NCBI RefSeq assembly: GCF_004307455.1
Contig: NZ_SEWX01000002.1
Location: 353,075-417,074 of the forward strand
DNA length: 64,000 nt
From: Aquirufa nivalisilvae
GTDB taxonomy: Bacteria; Bacteroidota; Bacteroidia; Cytophagales; Spirosomataceae
Direction: 5' to 3'
The translations under genes were made by a program, and so were the position numbers. The notes beneath the pieces are model-generated. The model was not told the DNA's origin and did not search any database. It saw only the letters and a list, made by a program, of their open reading frames with translations. This document shows positions 36,128 to 45,505 of the stretch, piece by piece (within the stretch, counting starts at the first letter, position 1; each line of letters opens with the position of its first letter).

Positions 36128-37399
36128 CTATAGGCAAGTTTGGTAATACTCAAGATGTGTTTGAGCTATGATGGAGGCTTCGTAATGAGTTTCCACTTTT
36201 CTCCTGGCTTCTAAACCCAATGCTTCTGAACGAGGAAAGATGTAATCTATTCCTTGGCAAAGATCTTCAGCTTGAAGTTTTTGAGCCACATATCCATTGA
36301 TTTGATGATTAATCATTTCGGGGATACCACCTACCTGAAAACCTATGCAAGGTGTTCCGCAGGCCATAGCTTCCATGATGGTATTGGGTAGATTTTCTTC
36401 CAAAGAAGGGGTAATAAACATGGCCGCCGATTGGTAAGCCAGAATCATCTTGGATGCATCTTGAATTTTACCTAAAGTATGTATAGGTAAGGCCAACGAT
36501 TGCATGATATCCGGATCTGAAATTTCACCCACAACCAAAAGTTCGGTTTGTTGGGCTAAGTCAGGATGCTTTTCAGCCCATTGTTGTAATGCCGTTCTTA
36601 AATAAGAAAAACCTTTTTCAGGGGCGGAGACGCGCATGGCAACAAACAATAAATAACTTTTTTTAGGATTTAGGCCTAATTGAATTTTGGCCAGATTTTG
36701 GTCGCCGGGTTTGAAAACCTGTAAATTGATGGGATTGGCAATGGTTTTAATCTCGATTCCATCTAAAATACTGCTTGCTGTGGCTCGATTCCCTAGCCAG
36801 TTGGAGCAGGTGATGATGTGTAAATTGGGGTATTGAAATTGCTTAACTTTCTTAACCCATAATTGATGAGAAAGGTCCATAGGTGTAGGATGAGCTAAAA
36901 ACTTACAGCTTCCGCAGTCTTTCTCAAATCCTAAACAATCTCCGCTGTGGTGACACCCACCTGTGAACGTCCACATATCATGCAAAGTCCAAAATACAGG
37001 TTTATTGAGTCGTAAAATTTTTTCAATGGAATCAATGGATAGAAATCCGAAATTGACCCAATGCAAATGAATGATATCCGCTTCTTGGAGAGCAGGATGT
37101 TGGGAGACATCTTGCCCAAAAATACCTGGATTAAATAGAAATCGGATTGATTTATCACGTTCAAAGCGAGCGAAATAGAGTCTTTCTGCGACAAAACGTA
37201 CAAAGGCCATCCACTTTTTCCAGCGACTAGAGGCAAGGGAAATCGTTTGGTCTTGTCCCGTTTTTTCTTGAACAAGCGTGGTTACGCGATGTCCAGCTTT
37301 TTCCAAAGCTTCATGCAATCGACCACAGGCAATCGCTGCCCCTCCATTGTGATTATGGTAGGAAAGTAGAACGATTTTCAAGGGTCTATCAAGATTCAT
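36128..37399 (-). CDS. GT4-family glycosyltransferase
   Basis: A 423-aa GT-B-fold enzyme. N-terminal LLSYHNHNGGAAIACGRL, then HLHWVNFGFLS and a cysteine-rich stretch C-x-H-S-G-D-C-L-G-F-E-K-D-C-G-S-C at about 145-170 that may bind a metal, as in a subgroup of GT4 enzymes of Bacteroidota. C-terminal SLEENLPNTIMEAMACGTPC is the donor-site motif. Its ATG overlaps the wecB stop as ATGA. Confidence 0.88.
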   Translation of the reverse strand: MNLDRPLKIVLLSYHNHNGGAAIACGRLHEALEKAGHRVTTLVQEKTGQDQTISLASSRWKKWMAFVRFVAERLYFARFERDKSIRFLFNPGIFGQDVSQHPALQEADIIHLHWVNFGFLSIDSIEKILRLNKPVFWTLHDMWTFTGGCHHSGDCLGFEKDCGSCKFLAHPTPMDLSHQLWVKKVKQFQYPNLHIITCSNWLGNRATASSILDGIEIKTIANPINLQVFKPGDQNLAKIQLGLNPKKSYLLFVAMRVSAPEKGFSYLRTALQQWAEKHPDLAQQTELLVVGEISDPDIMQSLALPIHTLGKIQDASKMILAYQSAAMFITPSLEENLPNTIMEAMACGTPCIGFQVGGIPEMINHQINGYVAQKLQAEDLCQGIDYIFPRSEALGLEARRKVETHYEASIIAQTHLEYYQTCL

Positions 37400-38499
37400 G
37401 AATGTGGGAACAATTGATGAATGATGGCGGCAATTCTTTCTGCGGTATGTCCATCCCAGAGAGGAGGAACTTCCCCTTTTTTGACTTCTCCTTTCAAAAT
37501 AGCTAGCAAAGCGGCATATGTTTTCTTAGGATCTAAATCGGCCAATAATTGATTCGTTCCCAAAGTAACCGTAATCGGTCTTTCTGTGCTGTCACGGAAG
37601 GTTAAGCAAGGAATGCCTAAATACGTTGTTTCTTCTTGAATTCCACCCGAATCGGTTAAGATAGCCGAAGCATTGGACATCAATTGAATGAATTCTAAAT
37701 ATCCCAAAGGCTCGGTAAGAATCAAATTCGGGATTTGATTTAAGCGATTCGTTAATTGAAATTTATCTATATGGGCTCTTGTTCTTGGGTGAATTGGGAA
37801 TACAACCTTGGTTTGAGCATTACTCAATTCCAACAATTCCAAGATGGAATGAAGTCCTTGTTCGGTATCTACATTAGCCGGACGGTGCATCGTAACCACA
37901 ATAAACTGATTGGATTGAACTTGCAAATCCTCCATGATGGAGCTCTGTTTGGCTTTTTCACGGTAACGTTCTAGGGAATCTATCATGACATTCCCAACAA
38001 AGAATACTTTTTCGGGATCAATGCCTTCATTTTTAAGGTGTTGCATGCCACTTTCTTCCGTAACAAAGAGGTAATTAGCCACCGAATCTGTCAATATTCG
38101 ATTAATCTCTTCGGGCATTTTTCGGTCGCCACTACGTAAACCAGCTTCTACATGGGCCACTGGAATATCCATCTTAATAGCCACCAAGGTACAGGCTAGG
38201 GTAGAGGTTACATCTCCCACCACAATGATCAAATCCGGTTTCTCTGCTTGTACAATGGGTTCAAAAGCCAACATGATTTTGGCGGTAACTTCAGATTGTG
38301 AACCTCCACCAATCCCCAAGAAAAAGTCGGGTTTAGGTAGTTCCAATTGGGTAAAAAATACATCACTCATTTTGGCATCAAAATGCTGACCAGTATGTAC
38401 TATTTTGGATTCCCAGCCTTCCATAGCTTGTATGGCACGGTGTAGCGGTGCTACTTTCATGAAATTAGGTCTGGCACCTACTATTTGTAATACTTTCAT
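37396..38499 (-). CDS. wecB: UDP-N-acetylglucosamine 2-epimerase (non-hydrolysing)
   Basis: Interconverts UDP-GlcNAc and UDP-ManNAc for surface polysaccharides. The 367-aa protein has GARPNFMKVAPL at the N-terminus, IVHTGQHFDAKMSDVFF, VVGDVTSTLA, HVEAGLRSGDRKMPEEINR and the C-terminal TDSGGIQEETTYLGIPCLTFRD motif pair (TDSGGIQEET, then GIPCLTFRDSTERP). No UDP-ManNAc dehydrogenase follows, so ManNAc itself may be the product used. Confidence 0.94.
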   Translation of the reverse strand: MKVLQIVGARPNFMKVAPLHRAIQAMEGWESKIVHTGQHFDAKMSDVFFTQLELPKPDFFLGIGGGSQSEVTAKIMLAFEPIVQAEKPDLIIVVGDVTSTLACTLVAIKMDIPVAHVEAGLRSGDRKMPEEINRILTDSVANYLFVTEESGMQHLKNEGIDPEKVFFVGNVMIDSLERYREKAKQSSIMEDLQVQSNQFIVVTMHRPANVDTEQGLHSILELLELSNAQTKVVFPIHPRTRAHIDKFQLTNRLNQIPNLILTEPLGYLEFIQLMSNASAILTDSGGIQEETTYLGIPCLTFRDSTERPITVTLGTNQLLADLDPKKTYAALLAILKGEVKKGEVPPLWDGHTAERIAAIIHQLFPHS

Positions 38500-38526
38500 G
38501 TTGATGTCGTCTAATGGATAATAATA

Positions 38527-39750
38527 CTACCGCTTATTTTGATGGCTTAAGGCAAATTTAAATGCCTCCATGTAATTGTTTAAAACCGTATGGATGTTGA
38601 TTTCTTGTTCAATAATCTTTTTGGAAGCTAAACCCATGGCTGTGATTTTTTCAGGATGCTGGAATAATTCAACAATGACTCCCTCCAGACTTTCCAATGA
38701 CCCTGATTCAAAATATCGACCATTGATGCCTTCTTTAACTAACCTTTTTTCTGTGCCATCAGCCACCGAACATACCACAGGTTTGCCAAAACACATGGCC
38801 TCATTAATGGATAAGCCTCCCATGCCAGCTAACACATAAATACCCGATGCTAGGGTGATTTTACCTAATTCTTGCATGTCGTAAATGCCTCCCCAGAAGT
38901 GAATATACTCATTTGCATCTAGGCTTTCAACCAATTGTTTGAGCGTGGATAATTCTGGACCATCTCCTACAATATGTAATTCTGTTTGTGGAAATTGAGC
39001 TTTAAGCTTCACCGTTGCTTGAATGAGCAAGTCGACCTGCTTCCATTTGACTAATCTTCCCACATGCAATAAGCGATAGGGCTGTGTTTCAGGTAGTCCT
39101 TCTTTTTCTATGGCCGCATATTGCTGAGCTATATAATCTGTATCGGGTGAATTGGCGGTTACAAAGACTTTTTCCTCCGAGACTCCGTAGCTAGCATGTA
39201 TTTGCTTGGCTTCATCCAAATAATTGATATGAGCATCCACTAAGTTGACAAAGCGCTTTCTACTTTCTCTTACTATCCAATATTTTACATAGGCTAGCAG
39301 TGATGTGCTTTTCTGATGTTGTTGATTATTTTCAGTAATACCTCCACCTCGTAAATAGTAATCAATAGCATCAGGGTAGCTGGGTACTTGAAATGGAATC
39401 TCTTTAGAAATTAGTGCTACGTTTTGTTGGCGCAAAAAGCGATACCAAGAAGGATAAAAAACATAGGATAATTGGTATGGCCAATTGACCATCAATACAT
39501 CTGGTTTTTCTTGAAGGATTAAATCCTTTAAGCCTTTAAAGAACTTTTTGCCATAGTAGGTAGTATACTCTTCGGCATAGATTACCTTGAATTCTATGCC
39601 ACTTTTGCTCTCAAATACGCCAGCACCTAATGTTGCCCCATTGCCAGAGGGAACCACCACAACTACTTCCACACCAAATTCATGCTGTAATTTATTCAGC
39701 ACCAAATTATAATAATGAGGAAGGCCGCCGGCCAGGGACATTAATTTCAT
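38527..39750 (-). CDS. GT4-family glycosyltransferase
   Basis: A 407-aa GT-B-fold enzyme. The ATG at 39750 overlaps the flippase stop as ATGA and is preferred to a TTG three codons earlier. MKLMSLAGGLPHYY is the N-terminus; LLHVGRLVKWKQVDLLIQA, ELHIVGDGPELSTLKQ and GMGGLSINEAMCFGKPVVC mark the C-terminal nucleotide-sugar domain. Acceptor unknown. Confidence 0.88.
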   Translation of the reverse strand: MKLMSLAGGLPHYYNLVLNKLQHEFGVEVVVVVPSGNGATLGAGVFESKSGIEFKVIYAEEYTTYYGKKFFKGLKDLILQEKPDVLMVNWPYQLSYVFYPSWYRFLRQQNVALISKEIPFQVPSYPDAIDYYLRGGGITENNQQHQKSTSLLAYVKYWIVRESRKRFVNLVDAHINYLDEAKQIHASYGVSEEKVFVTANSPDTDYIAQQYAAIEKEGLPETQPYRLLHVGRLVKWKQVDLLIQATVKLKAQFPQTELHIVGDGPELSTLKQLVESLDANEYIHFWGGIYDMQELGKITLASGIYVLAGMGGLSINEAMCFGKPVVCSVADGTEKRLVKEGINGRYFESGSLESLEGVIVELFQHPEKITAMGLASKKIIEQEINIHTVLNNYMEAFKFALSHQNKR

Positions 39751-41243
39751 TTCTTCCAATAATTTTTAATCAATTGGTTCATATCTGGACTTAAATTAAG
39801 CTTCCAGGCTGCCAATAAAAACAAGATACTCACACTGATGGTCTTAATACTTAGATTTAAAAACCAACTGAGCCATTTTTCTCCACCAATTTCAGGTAAT
39901 TGATTGACCAACAGGTAAATAATTCCACTTACTACCAAGATACCTAGGGTGCGAATTTCGAAAGGTTGTAAGCCCATTTTGGCCCAAATGAAGACGTATT
40001 TGATGGTATTATAAATGAATAATGCCAAAAGGCTGGCAAAGGCTGCCCCATTAAACGAGTAAAGTGGAATAAATATGAGGTTTCCTATGACCACAATGCT
40101 GGCCAAAATGATGTAAAAAAGTAGGTCGTAGCGATAAAATTTTGAGTTTATTAAAATTTCAGAATTTAAACCAGTTCCCATATCAATGATCTTGCTGATA
40201 CCTACCATCAAGACAACCCATCGCCCAGTTGCATAGACTTCACTTCTCGGGATGATTTGGTAGATTTGGTCCAGATTGACCCATACCAAAAGAAACAAGA
40301 AGCAACCCACTAAGAGCAGGTTTAAAGACGATTTCTTGTAGATATCTTCTATTTGGCTGGTATCATTTCTTTTCCAAGCTTGGGCTAATAAGGGGGTTGA
40401 AATAGCGGCAATTACATTTCTGGGTATGGCAATCATCAAGGCCATTCGGGAGTTGATGTCGAAAATAGCCGTGGTTCCCAATCCACCAGCATAAGCTGGC
40501 AACATGATTTTTTCTACATGTTGAATTAGCGTGAAACTGGCTCCTGCTAGAATTACCCAGGCACCATAACCTACCATTTCTTTGAAAATAGGCTTCCTCA
40601 AAAAGGAGAAATCCATTTTGGTATAAAATCGTTTTAACTGCTTAATGTACAGCAAAAGTGCTACCACGGCTAGTATATACGAAACCGTGATTCCTTGAAC
40701 CAATTGATGGAAATTTAAAAAGCCCCAGCCATAAGCGACAATCAATAATGCATTAGCGATTCGTAAATAAAGCTCTCGAATGATGGCTGGAACTACGATG
40801 CGTAAATGGACCCGTGCATAGGATTCTAATACACTCATGTATAGAAAACTGGCTGTTAATGGGATGATGTAATAAAAATAGGTAGGTAATAAGGGGGAAT
40901 TTTCGGCGTAAAATTGATTAAAAACCCCTCTTAATGCGACATATCCCAAGCTAAATAATCCTAATCCTACCAGAGGAGAGAGTAAGAGAAAGGTAAAAAA
41001 ACCACCATGTTGATTTTCTGGATTATCAAAGTGTGGGAAAAAGCGGACAGCGATATGAGGTATACCAAAGTGCGTGAAGGAAGAAAATATCAAAGGAATA
41101 CTGACCAATGCTCCAGCTATTAAACCTACTTCCGCTTGGGTTAGAAATTTATTGTATAGAAAAATGACATTGAACGTCCCGATGGCCGTACCTAGATAGG
41201 TAACAATAGAGCCTTTTAAACTTTGTCGGATGACGATCCCCAT
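39747..41243 (-). CDS. Wzx-type polysaccharide flippase (oligosaccharide translocase)
   Basis: A 498-aa membrane protein with about 12-14 hydrophobic helices and the N-terminal character of the polysaccharide-biosynthesis MATE-like family (RQSLKGSIVTYLGTAIGTF). Predicted to flip lipid-linked repeat units to the periplasm. It overlaps the next glycosyltransferase by 4 bp, and a putative promoter lies 22 nt before its ATG. Confidence 0.85.
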   Translation of the reverse strand: MGIVIRQSLKGSIVTYLGTAIGTFNVIFLYNKFLTQAEVGLIAGALVSIPLIFSSFTHFGIPHIAVRFFPHFDNPENQHGGFFTFLLLSPLVGLGLFSLGYVALRGVFNQFYAENSPLLPTYFYYIIPLTASFLYMSVLESYARVHLRIVVPAIIRELYLRIANALLIVAYGWGFLNFHQLVQGITVSYILAVVALLLYIKQLKRFYTKMDFSFLRKPIFKEMVGYGAWVILAGASFTLIQHVEKIMLPAYAGGLGTTAIFDINSRMALMIAIPRNVIAAISTPLLAQAWKRNDTSQIEDIYKKSSLNLLLVGCFLFLLVWVNLDQIYQIIPRSEVYATGRWVVLMVGISKIIDMGTGLNSEILINSKFYRYDLLFYIILASIVVIGNLIFIPLYSFNGAAFASLLALFIYNTIKYVFIWAKMGLQPFEIRTLGILVVSGIIYLLVNQLPEIGGEKWLSWFLNLSIKTISVSILFLLAAWKLNLSPDMNQLIKNYWKK

Positions 41244-41265
41244 GCGATTTTTTTAGAATAATCAA

Positions 41266-41273
41266 CAAATTTA
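41266..41273 (-). promoter_or_regulatory. Putative -7 box for the flippase-led operon
   Basis: Minus-strand TAAATTTG fits TAnnTTTG, 22 nt before the ATG. It suggests that flippase to GT2 is a unit separate from the upstream GT4 gene. Confidence 0.4.
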
Positions 41274-41303
41274 CACAATTGCCTTCATTGAACGAATTCA
41301 ATT

Positions 41304-42407
41304 TTAGGCCAATAACTGTTTAATACTTTGACTTAATTTACTTACTTCATAATGTTCCTGCATATGCTTTCTTGCGGCTATCCCCATTTGTCCGCATAAT
41401 TCGGGATTCGAGGCCAAGCGGATTAAGGCATTTCCCATAGCCTCTACATCATGTTCGTCCACTAATATGCCAGTAACTTCTTCTATCACGGCCTCCGGTA
41501 TTCCGGCATGTCGAGTGGATACGATAGCCAAACCTGTGGCTGATGCTTCTAAAATTGCCACAGGTGTACCTTCTGAATCTCCCGATGGAGTGACGATGGA
41601 ATGTTGGATAAATACATCCGAAGCTTGCAATAAGGGTAAATATTCAGCGGGCGATTTTGCGCCTAAAAAATGGATATTATTTTCTAACTGATGCTCTTGA
41701 ACATAGTCTTTGGCTTCTTGCCATAAGGGACCATCTCCAACCATATTGAATTGAGCATCTGGGAATTGTTTCAACAAGATTTCAAAGGATTTGATGCTTA
41801 GCAAAGAACCTTTTTTAGCCGCAAATCGAGCTACTGAAATAAGCTGAAAAGGAGCGGGTTTAGTCTTTTGATTTGCAGGGTAAAATTGTTTTAGATCAAC
41901 ACCACAAGGGATAACATGAAGATTGGGCAAAGGGCCACAAATCTTTTCCAAGGTAGGTTTCATGGCAGATGCCACTACAATGATGGCCTTAGCTTTGGGT
42001 AAGACTTGAGCATACTTAGCGCCATAATTTTCCAAGGTTTTGGTTTCATTGGCGTCAAATCCTAAAAAGACGATTCCAAACGGTATTTTTTCGGCCTGAC
42101 AAGCTTCGAAAATATGCGTTCCCAATGGCCCGTAATTAGCTAAAAATGAATCTATTTGATTATTTCTGAGGTATTTTCTTAGAAAATACGTGTAAATCTT
42201 TTGGTATAAATCAGGTAACAGTCGACGAAGGCCACCTCTAACCACCAGTTGATTTAGGGGGAAGGGATAAATGGATCCACCTTGGTACAAGCGACTGGGC
42301 TGCCAACCTTCATAAAGAACCGAGTGTGGTTGAAGCTGTTTGATTTGCTCATCAATGAAGGTTTCAGAATAAGAAAAGTAATTGGATCGAGCAATAAGAA
42401 GCTTCAT
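41304..42407 (-). CDS. GT4-family glycosyltransferase (colanic-acid type)
   Basis: A 367-aa GT-B-fold enzyme. N-terminal LLIARSNYFSYSETFIDEQI is the form seen in WcaL/AmsK-type transferases, and HFLGAKSPAEYLPLLQASDV, SGDSEGTPVAILEASATGL and VDEHDVEAMGNALIRL form the C-terminal domain. Transcribed towards the flippase, 60 bp away. Acceptor unknown. Confidence 0.88.
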   Translation of the reverse strand: MKLLIARSNYFSYSETFIDEQIKQLQPHSVLYEGWQPSRLYQGGSIYPFPLNQLVVRGGLRRLLPDLYQKIYTYFLRKYLRNNQIDSFLANYGPLGTHIFEACQAEKIPFGIVFLGFDANETKTLENYGAKYAQVLPKAKAIIVVASAMKPTLEKICGPLPNLHVIPCGVDLKQFYPANQKTKPAPFQLISVARFAAKKGSLLSIKSFEILLKQFPDAQFNMVGDGPLWQEAKDYVQEHQLENNIHFLGAKSPAEYLPLLQASDVFIQHSIVTPSGDSEGTPVAILEASATGLAIVSTRHAGIPEAVIEEVTGILVDEHDVEAMGNALIRLASNPELCGQMGIAARKHMQEHYEVSKLSQSIKQLLA

Positions 42408-42491
42408 CGAATGGGGTTCGAGGTGAATGAATTAACGAAAATACGAAATTATTTTAAAGCCTTCCCGACTAGGTTAATCAAATCTTAGCTC

Positions 42492-42499
42492 TATTTTTG
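42492..42499 (+). promoter_or_regulatory. Putative -7 box for the NAD-dependent epimerase gene
   Basis: TATTTTTG fits TAnnTTTG, 16 nt before the ATG. Confidence 0.4.
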
Positions 42500-42515
42500 C
42501 AAGGCATTTACAGGT

Positions 42516-43445
42516 ATGGAAAAAATATTACTTATTGGTGGAGCAGGCTTTTTAGGATTGAATTGGATTCAATTTCTCGAAAACCAAGTGGCTGGCCCCA
42601 AAGTAGCATTAACTGTTTTATCGAGGCATCATCATGCCGACTTAGCAAGGTTTCCTCACGTGAAATTTGTACAAGGAGATTATGGGGATTCTGTTTTATT
42701 GAATCGTTTATTTCAAGAAGAAAAGTTTAATCAGGTATTCCATTTTGCCAGTACCATTGTTCCCGCCACTTCTACCCAAAATGTATCTGAAGATTTAGAG
42801 GCTAATTTGACTCCTACGATTCAATTGTTGGAGGTAATGAGGCAGCATGATTGTCGCTTCTTGGTTTATTTTTCTTCTGGTGGTGCGGTGTATGGGAATG
42901 CTGGATTGAATGCATTAAATGAAAATCAGGCTTGCAAGCCTATTTCATCCTATGGCATTATCAAGTTAGCCGTGGAGCATTACATTCAGCTTTATTCTAA
43001 AATACACCAAATTGATTATTTGATTTTGCGCTTGTCGAATCCATTTGGGTATTTTCATCATTCGGATCAACAAGGTGTTATCAATATTGCTTTGCGTAAA
43101 GCCTTGCGTGGAGAGACATTTACGGTTTGGGGAGATGGTCGACAAACCAAGGATTATATTTTTGCGGAGGATATTGCTAAGGCTATATTTCAACTGTGGC
43201 AGTCGGGCCACAAAAACGATACCATCAATATTGGTTATGGTTCCGCTATTTCATTATCGACTATTTTAGATAAAATCAAAAGTCTAATTCCTGGTTTTCA
43301 GGTCGAGTACAAAGAAGCTAAACCAACCGATGTACCTCACGTCTGTTTAGATATCAAAAAAATAGAATCTCTCATTCCATTCGAAAAAACGCCATTTGAT
43401 GTAGCGCTGGAGAGAACGTGGAAATGGGAAAGAAATGGTAAATGA
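42516..43445 (+). CDS. NAD-dependent epimerase/dehydratase (extended SDR, GalE-like)
   Basis: A 309-aa extended short-chain dehydrogenase acting on nucleotide sugars. Rossmann motif IGGAGFLGLNW at the N-terminus, catalytic S in YFSSGGAVYG, and the YxxxK pair in SSYGIIKLAVEHY. C-terminal GDGRQTKDYIFAEDIAKAI is typical of UDP-sugar 4-epimerases. The sugar cannot be told. Divergent from the GT4 gene at 41304, so it belongs to the same locus on the other strand. Confidence 0.88.
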   Translation: MEKILLIGGAGFLGLNWIQFLENQVAGPKVALTVLSRHHHADLARFPHVKFVQGDYGDSVLLNRLFQEEKFNQVFHFASTIVPATSTQNVSEDLEANLTPTIQLLEVMRQHDCRFLVYFSSGGAVYGNAGLNALNENQACKPISSYGIIKLAVEHYIQLYSKIHQIDYLILRLSNPFGYFHHSDQQGVINIALRKALRGETFTVWGDGRQTKDYIFAEDIAKAIFQLWQSGHKNDTINIGYGSAISLSTILDKIKSLIPGFQVEYKEAKPTDVPHVCLDIKKIESLIPFEKTPFDVALERTWKWERNGK

Positions 43446-43462
43446 TGAATGGTAAGTGATAG
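43437..43462 (+). repeat. Dispersed AATGGTAAATGATGAATGG-type repeat
   Basis: The end of the epimerase gene and the bases after it match the same motif family seen at 51957, 52003, 57690 and 63835. An inverted copy lies at about 43573-43605, so the pair could form a long stem over the intergenic region. Confidence 0.5.
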
Positions 43463-43465
43463 AAT

Positions 43466-43500
43466 TTAAAAGTGTTTTTAGTTTTATAAAACACTTTTAA
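43466..43500. terminator. Bidirectional terminator hairpin between epimerase and methyltransferase genes
   Basis: TTAAAAGTGTTTT (43466-43478) and its exact reverse complement (43488-43500), with a 9-nt loop. A/T tracts on both sides fit termination of both convergent genes. Confidence 0.65.
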
Positions 43501-43572
43501 AAGGTACTTAATTGTTTAATCAAAGTATGATAACGGAACTTATTTACATTAATTAAAGTCAGAAAAGCAATA

Positions 43573-43605
43573 ATTAATCATTTACAATTCACCATTTACA
43601 ATTTC
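43573..43605 (-). repeat. Inverted copy of the dispersed AATGGTAAATG repeat
   Basis: AATCATTTACAATTCACC and its continuation ATTTACAATTTC are the complement of the repeat at 43437-43462. It overlaps the end of the methyltransferase gene. Confidence 0.5.
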
Positions 43606-44297
43606 TTAGCTACCAATATAAACGTACAAGCATCTTCTCTTCTGGATTTATTTCCAGCGATTTTGTCGAAGAAAATGATGAAAGGTTGTAAGAGCATAGA
43701 CCAGAGAGGTCGGATGACTTTCGGGAATTTAAATAATAGGCCATCTTGGAATAATTGTAGCCCCATGGAAGAACGAGCAAGTATTCCTTCAAAATAAACA
43801 ATTTCAAAGCCAGCTTCTTTGACAATTTTTTGCAAGCCTGTCGATGTCCAACGCCAAAAATCGGTCGGGTCAGGATGGAACATCCAATAGCCGTGAGTGG
43901 AAAGGATCAATTTGCCATCTTTTTGTAAAATCCGGCAAGCCTCTTTCAAGTAAGATTTTGGATCTTCCACATGTTCTAATACCTGAGTGGATAACACAAA
44001 GCCCACGCTTTCATCAGGCATATCAATGATGCCTTTAGGATCTACAACCACATCAGCTTTGGTATTGAGCGCTAAATCTAAACCTATGTATTGTTCTACA
44101 AAAGGACCAAATAATGGTTCATAGGGCTTATTACCACAGCCATAGTCGGCCAATAATTGGTGCGGAGAGTTTTTGACAAACAATTCAATGACTCTTTCTA
44201 ACTGTTTTCTAAGTTGAATCAAATAATAATAACGAGCCGACATCCTTCCCCAGATTTTGGGATATAGACGTTCAACTCCAGCTTCTCTACTTTCCAT
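43596..44297 (-). CDS. Class I SAM-dependent methyltransferase
   Basis: A 233-aa Rossmann methyltransferase with motif I LADYGCGNKPYEPLFG near residue 50, IDMPDESVGFVLSTQVLEHVEDP as motif II-III (two stretches: DMPDESVGFV and STQVLEHVEDP), and a C-terminal hydrophobic helix. The type is common in polysaccharide loci, where it methylates sugars or lipid-linked intermediates; the substrate is not shown. It starts 2 bp after the TPR gene. Confidence 0.85.
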   Translation of the reverse strand: MESREAGVERLYPKIWGRMSARYYYLIQLRKQLERVIELFVKNSPHQLLADYGCGNKPYEPLFGPFVEQYIGLDLALNTKADVVVDPKGIIDMPDESVGFVLSTQVLEHVEDPKSYLKEACRILQKDGKLILSTHGYWMFHPDPTDFWRWTSTGLQKIVKEAGFEIVYFEGILARSSMGLQLFQDGLLFKFPKVIRPLWSMLLQPFIIFFDKIAGNKSRREDACTFILVAKKL

Positions 44298-44299
44298 AA

Positions 44300-45412
44300 T
44301 TACAATAGTTTGGATAAGCGATGATACTCATCCTGCGAATTTTTATATTCAATATACTCTTTGGCTTGGTGTAAGTATTTTTTTGCTTTGGCTCTTTGGC
44401 CCGACTTATGTGCGATCCGGCATAAACCTAAATAAGCTAAGCCACGGATATCTTTAGTAAATCTTTCTTCAAATGGATATTGTAAAGCTTTCAAATAGTG
44501 GGCTTCTGCTTGGGCTAATTTTCTTTTACCAAACTCATCAGCCATACCTCTAAATACGCAGACTGATCCAGTATAATATGGGATTTTTAGTTTCTCTAAT
44601 TTATCATTGTAGATTTCTCCTTCCTCAAAATTATTAGTCAATGCCAATAATTCGGCTCTTTGAAGTATAAACAAATGATTGTTTGGGAAATCTTCTAGTA
44701 GAGCTTGGTTCAACGGAAGTGCTTTAGCAGGTGTACCCTCGTATTTATTGTACACATATCCCAAATAGAACCGACCTTCATTTTTTACAAAAATGGTTTT
44801 TCTAGTACTTTGATCTAAGTAGTTTAATCCAGCTCTTTTATTACCATCTTCAAAAAAGACCATTAATGGTTTAATGACAGGATGGAGTTCGGGGTACACG
44901 ATTCGATAATAATTGTAGATCCCCGCTGAATACAAAAACTCGGGTTGCTTATCGGTATTTTTAAGCGCTATTTTCAAGAAAGAATACGACTTGCGGGTAT
45001 ATGAAACTGCTTTCATGAAATTTTGATTATCAGCCTCATATGCGGCCAAAAAGCCCGTAGAGGAAATACAAAAGAAAACAGCTTCTAAATCATTTTCATT
45101 TTTTTCAAAAGCCAATTCAGCCAATTCAAAACTTCTTTCCAAATAGGCCAAATACGCTTTACTTTGATTCGGGTGGTCTTTAAGTGGAAAATATTGTTTT
45201 TCCCATTGCATGGCTAATAGTAAATAACCACTAGGATGTTTAGGGTATTTTGTTTTTAATGCATTGAAATCGTCGGAAGCTTCTTTGAACTCATGGTTGT
45301 ACATGTGGTTCAATCCATTGGAGATCCATTCTTTAGCTTGATTATCGGATAAAATTTGCCCAGAAATACTCCAAGACAAGAGCCAAAAAAGGACAATAAA
45401 TATTCCACGCAT
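44300..45412 (-). CDS. Exported TPR-repeat protein
   Basis: A 370-aa protein with an N-terminal signal sequence (MRGIFIVLFWLLSWSISGQ). Helical repeats run through the protein: YNHEFKEASDDFNALKTKYP, YLERSFELAELAFEKNEND, FERRFTKDIRGLAYLGLC-type helices. These match TPR-like solenoids of the periplasm or outer membrane. No enzymatic motif. Its function in relation to the methyltransferase 2 bp downstream is unknown. Confidence 0.75.
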   Translation of the reverse strand: MRGIFIVLFWLLSWSISGQILSDNQAKEWISNGLNHMYNHEFKEASDDFNALKTKYPKHPSGYLLLAMQWEKQYFPLKDHPNQSKAYLAYLERSFELAELAFEKNENDLEAVFFCISSTGFLAAYEADNQNFMKAVSYTRKSYSFLKIALKNTDKQPEFLYSAGIYNYYRIVYPELHPVIKPLMVFFEDGNKRAGLNYLDQSTRKTIFVKNEGRFYLGYVYNKYEGTPAKALPLNQALLEDFPNNHLFILQRAELLALTNNFEEGEIYNDKLEKLKIPYYTGSVCVFRGMADEFGKRKLAQAEAHYLKALQYPFEERFTKDIRGLAYLGLCRIAHKSGQRAKAKKYLHQAKEYIEYKNSQDEYHRLSKLL

Positions 45413-45430
45413 AGATGCTCAGTTGAATTG

Positions 45431-45438
45431 CAAAAATA
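45431..45438 (-). promoter_or_regulatory. Putative -7 box for the TPR gene
   Basis: Minus-strand TATTTTTG, 18 nt before the ATG. Confidence 0.4.
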
Positions 45439-45470
45439 CGTAAGTACTGTGGTTTTTGGGCCTAATTTTT

Positions 45471-45478
45471 TACTTTTG
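45471..45478 (+). promoter_or_regulatory. Putative -7 box for the M16 peptidase operon
   Basis: TACTTTTG fits TAnnTTTG, 27 nt before the ATG. With the box at 45431 it forms a divergent promoter region of about 50 bp. Confidence 0.4.
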
Positions 45479-45505
45479 TTTCTATTTTATAATTAAACTT
45501 CCCGA

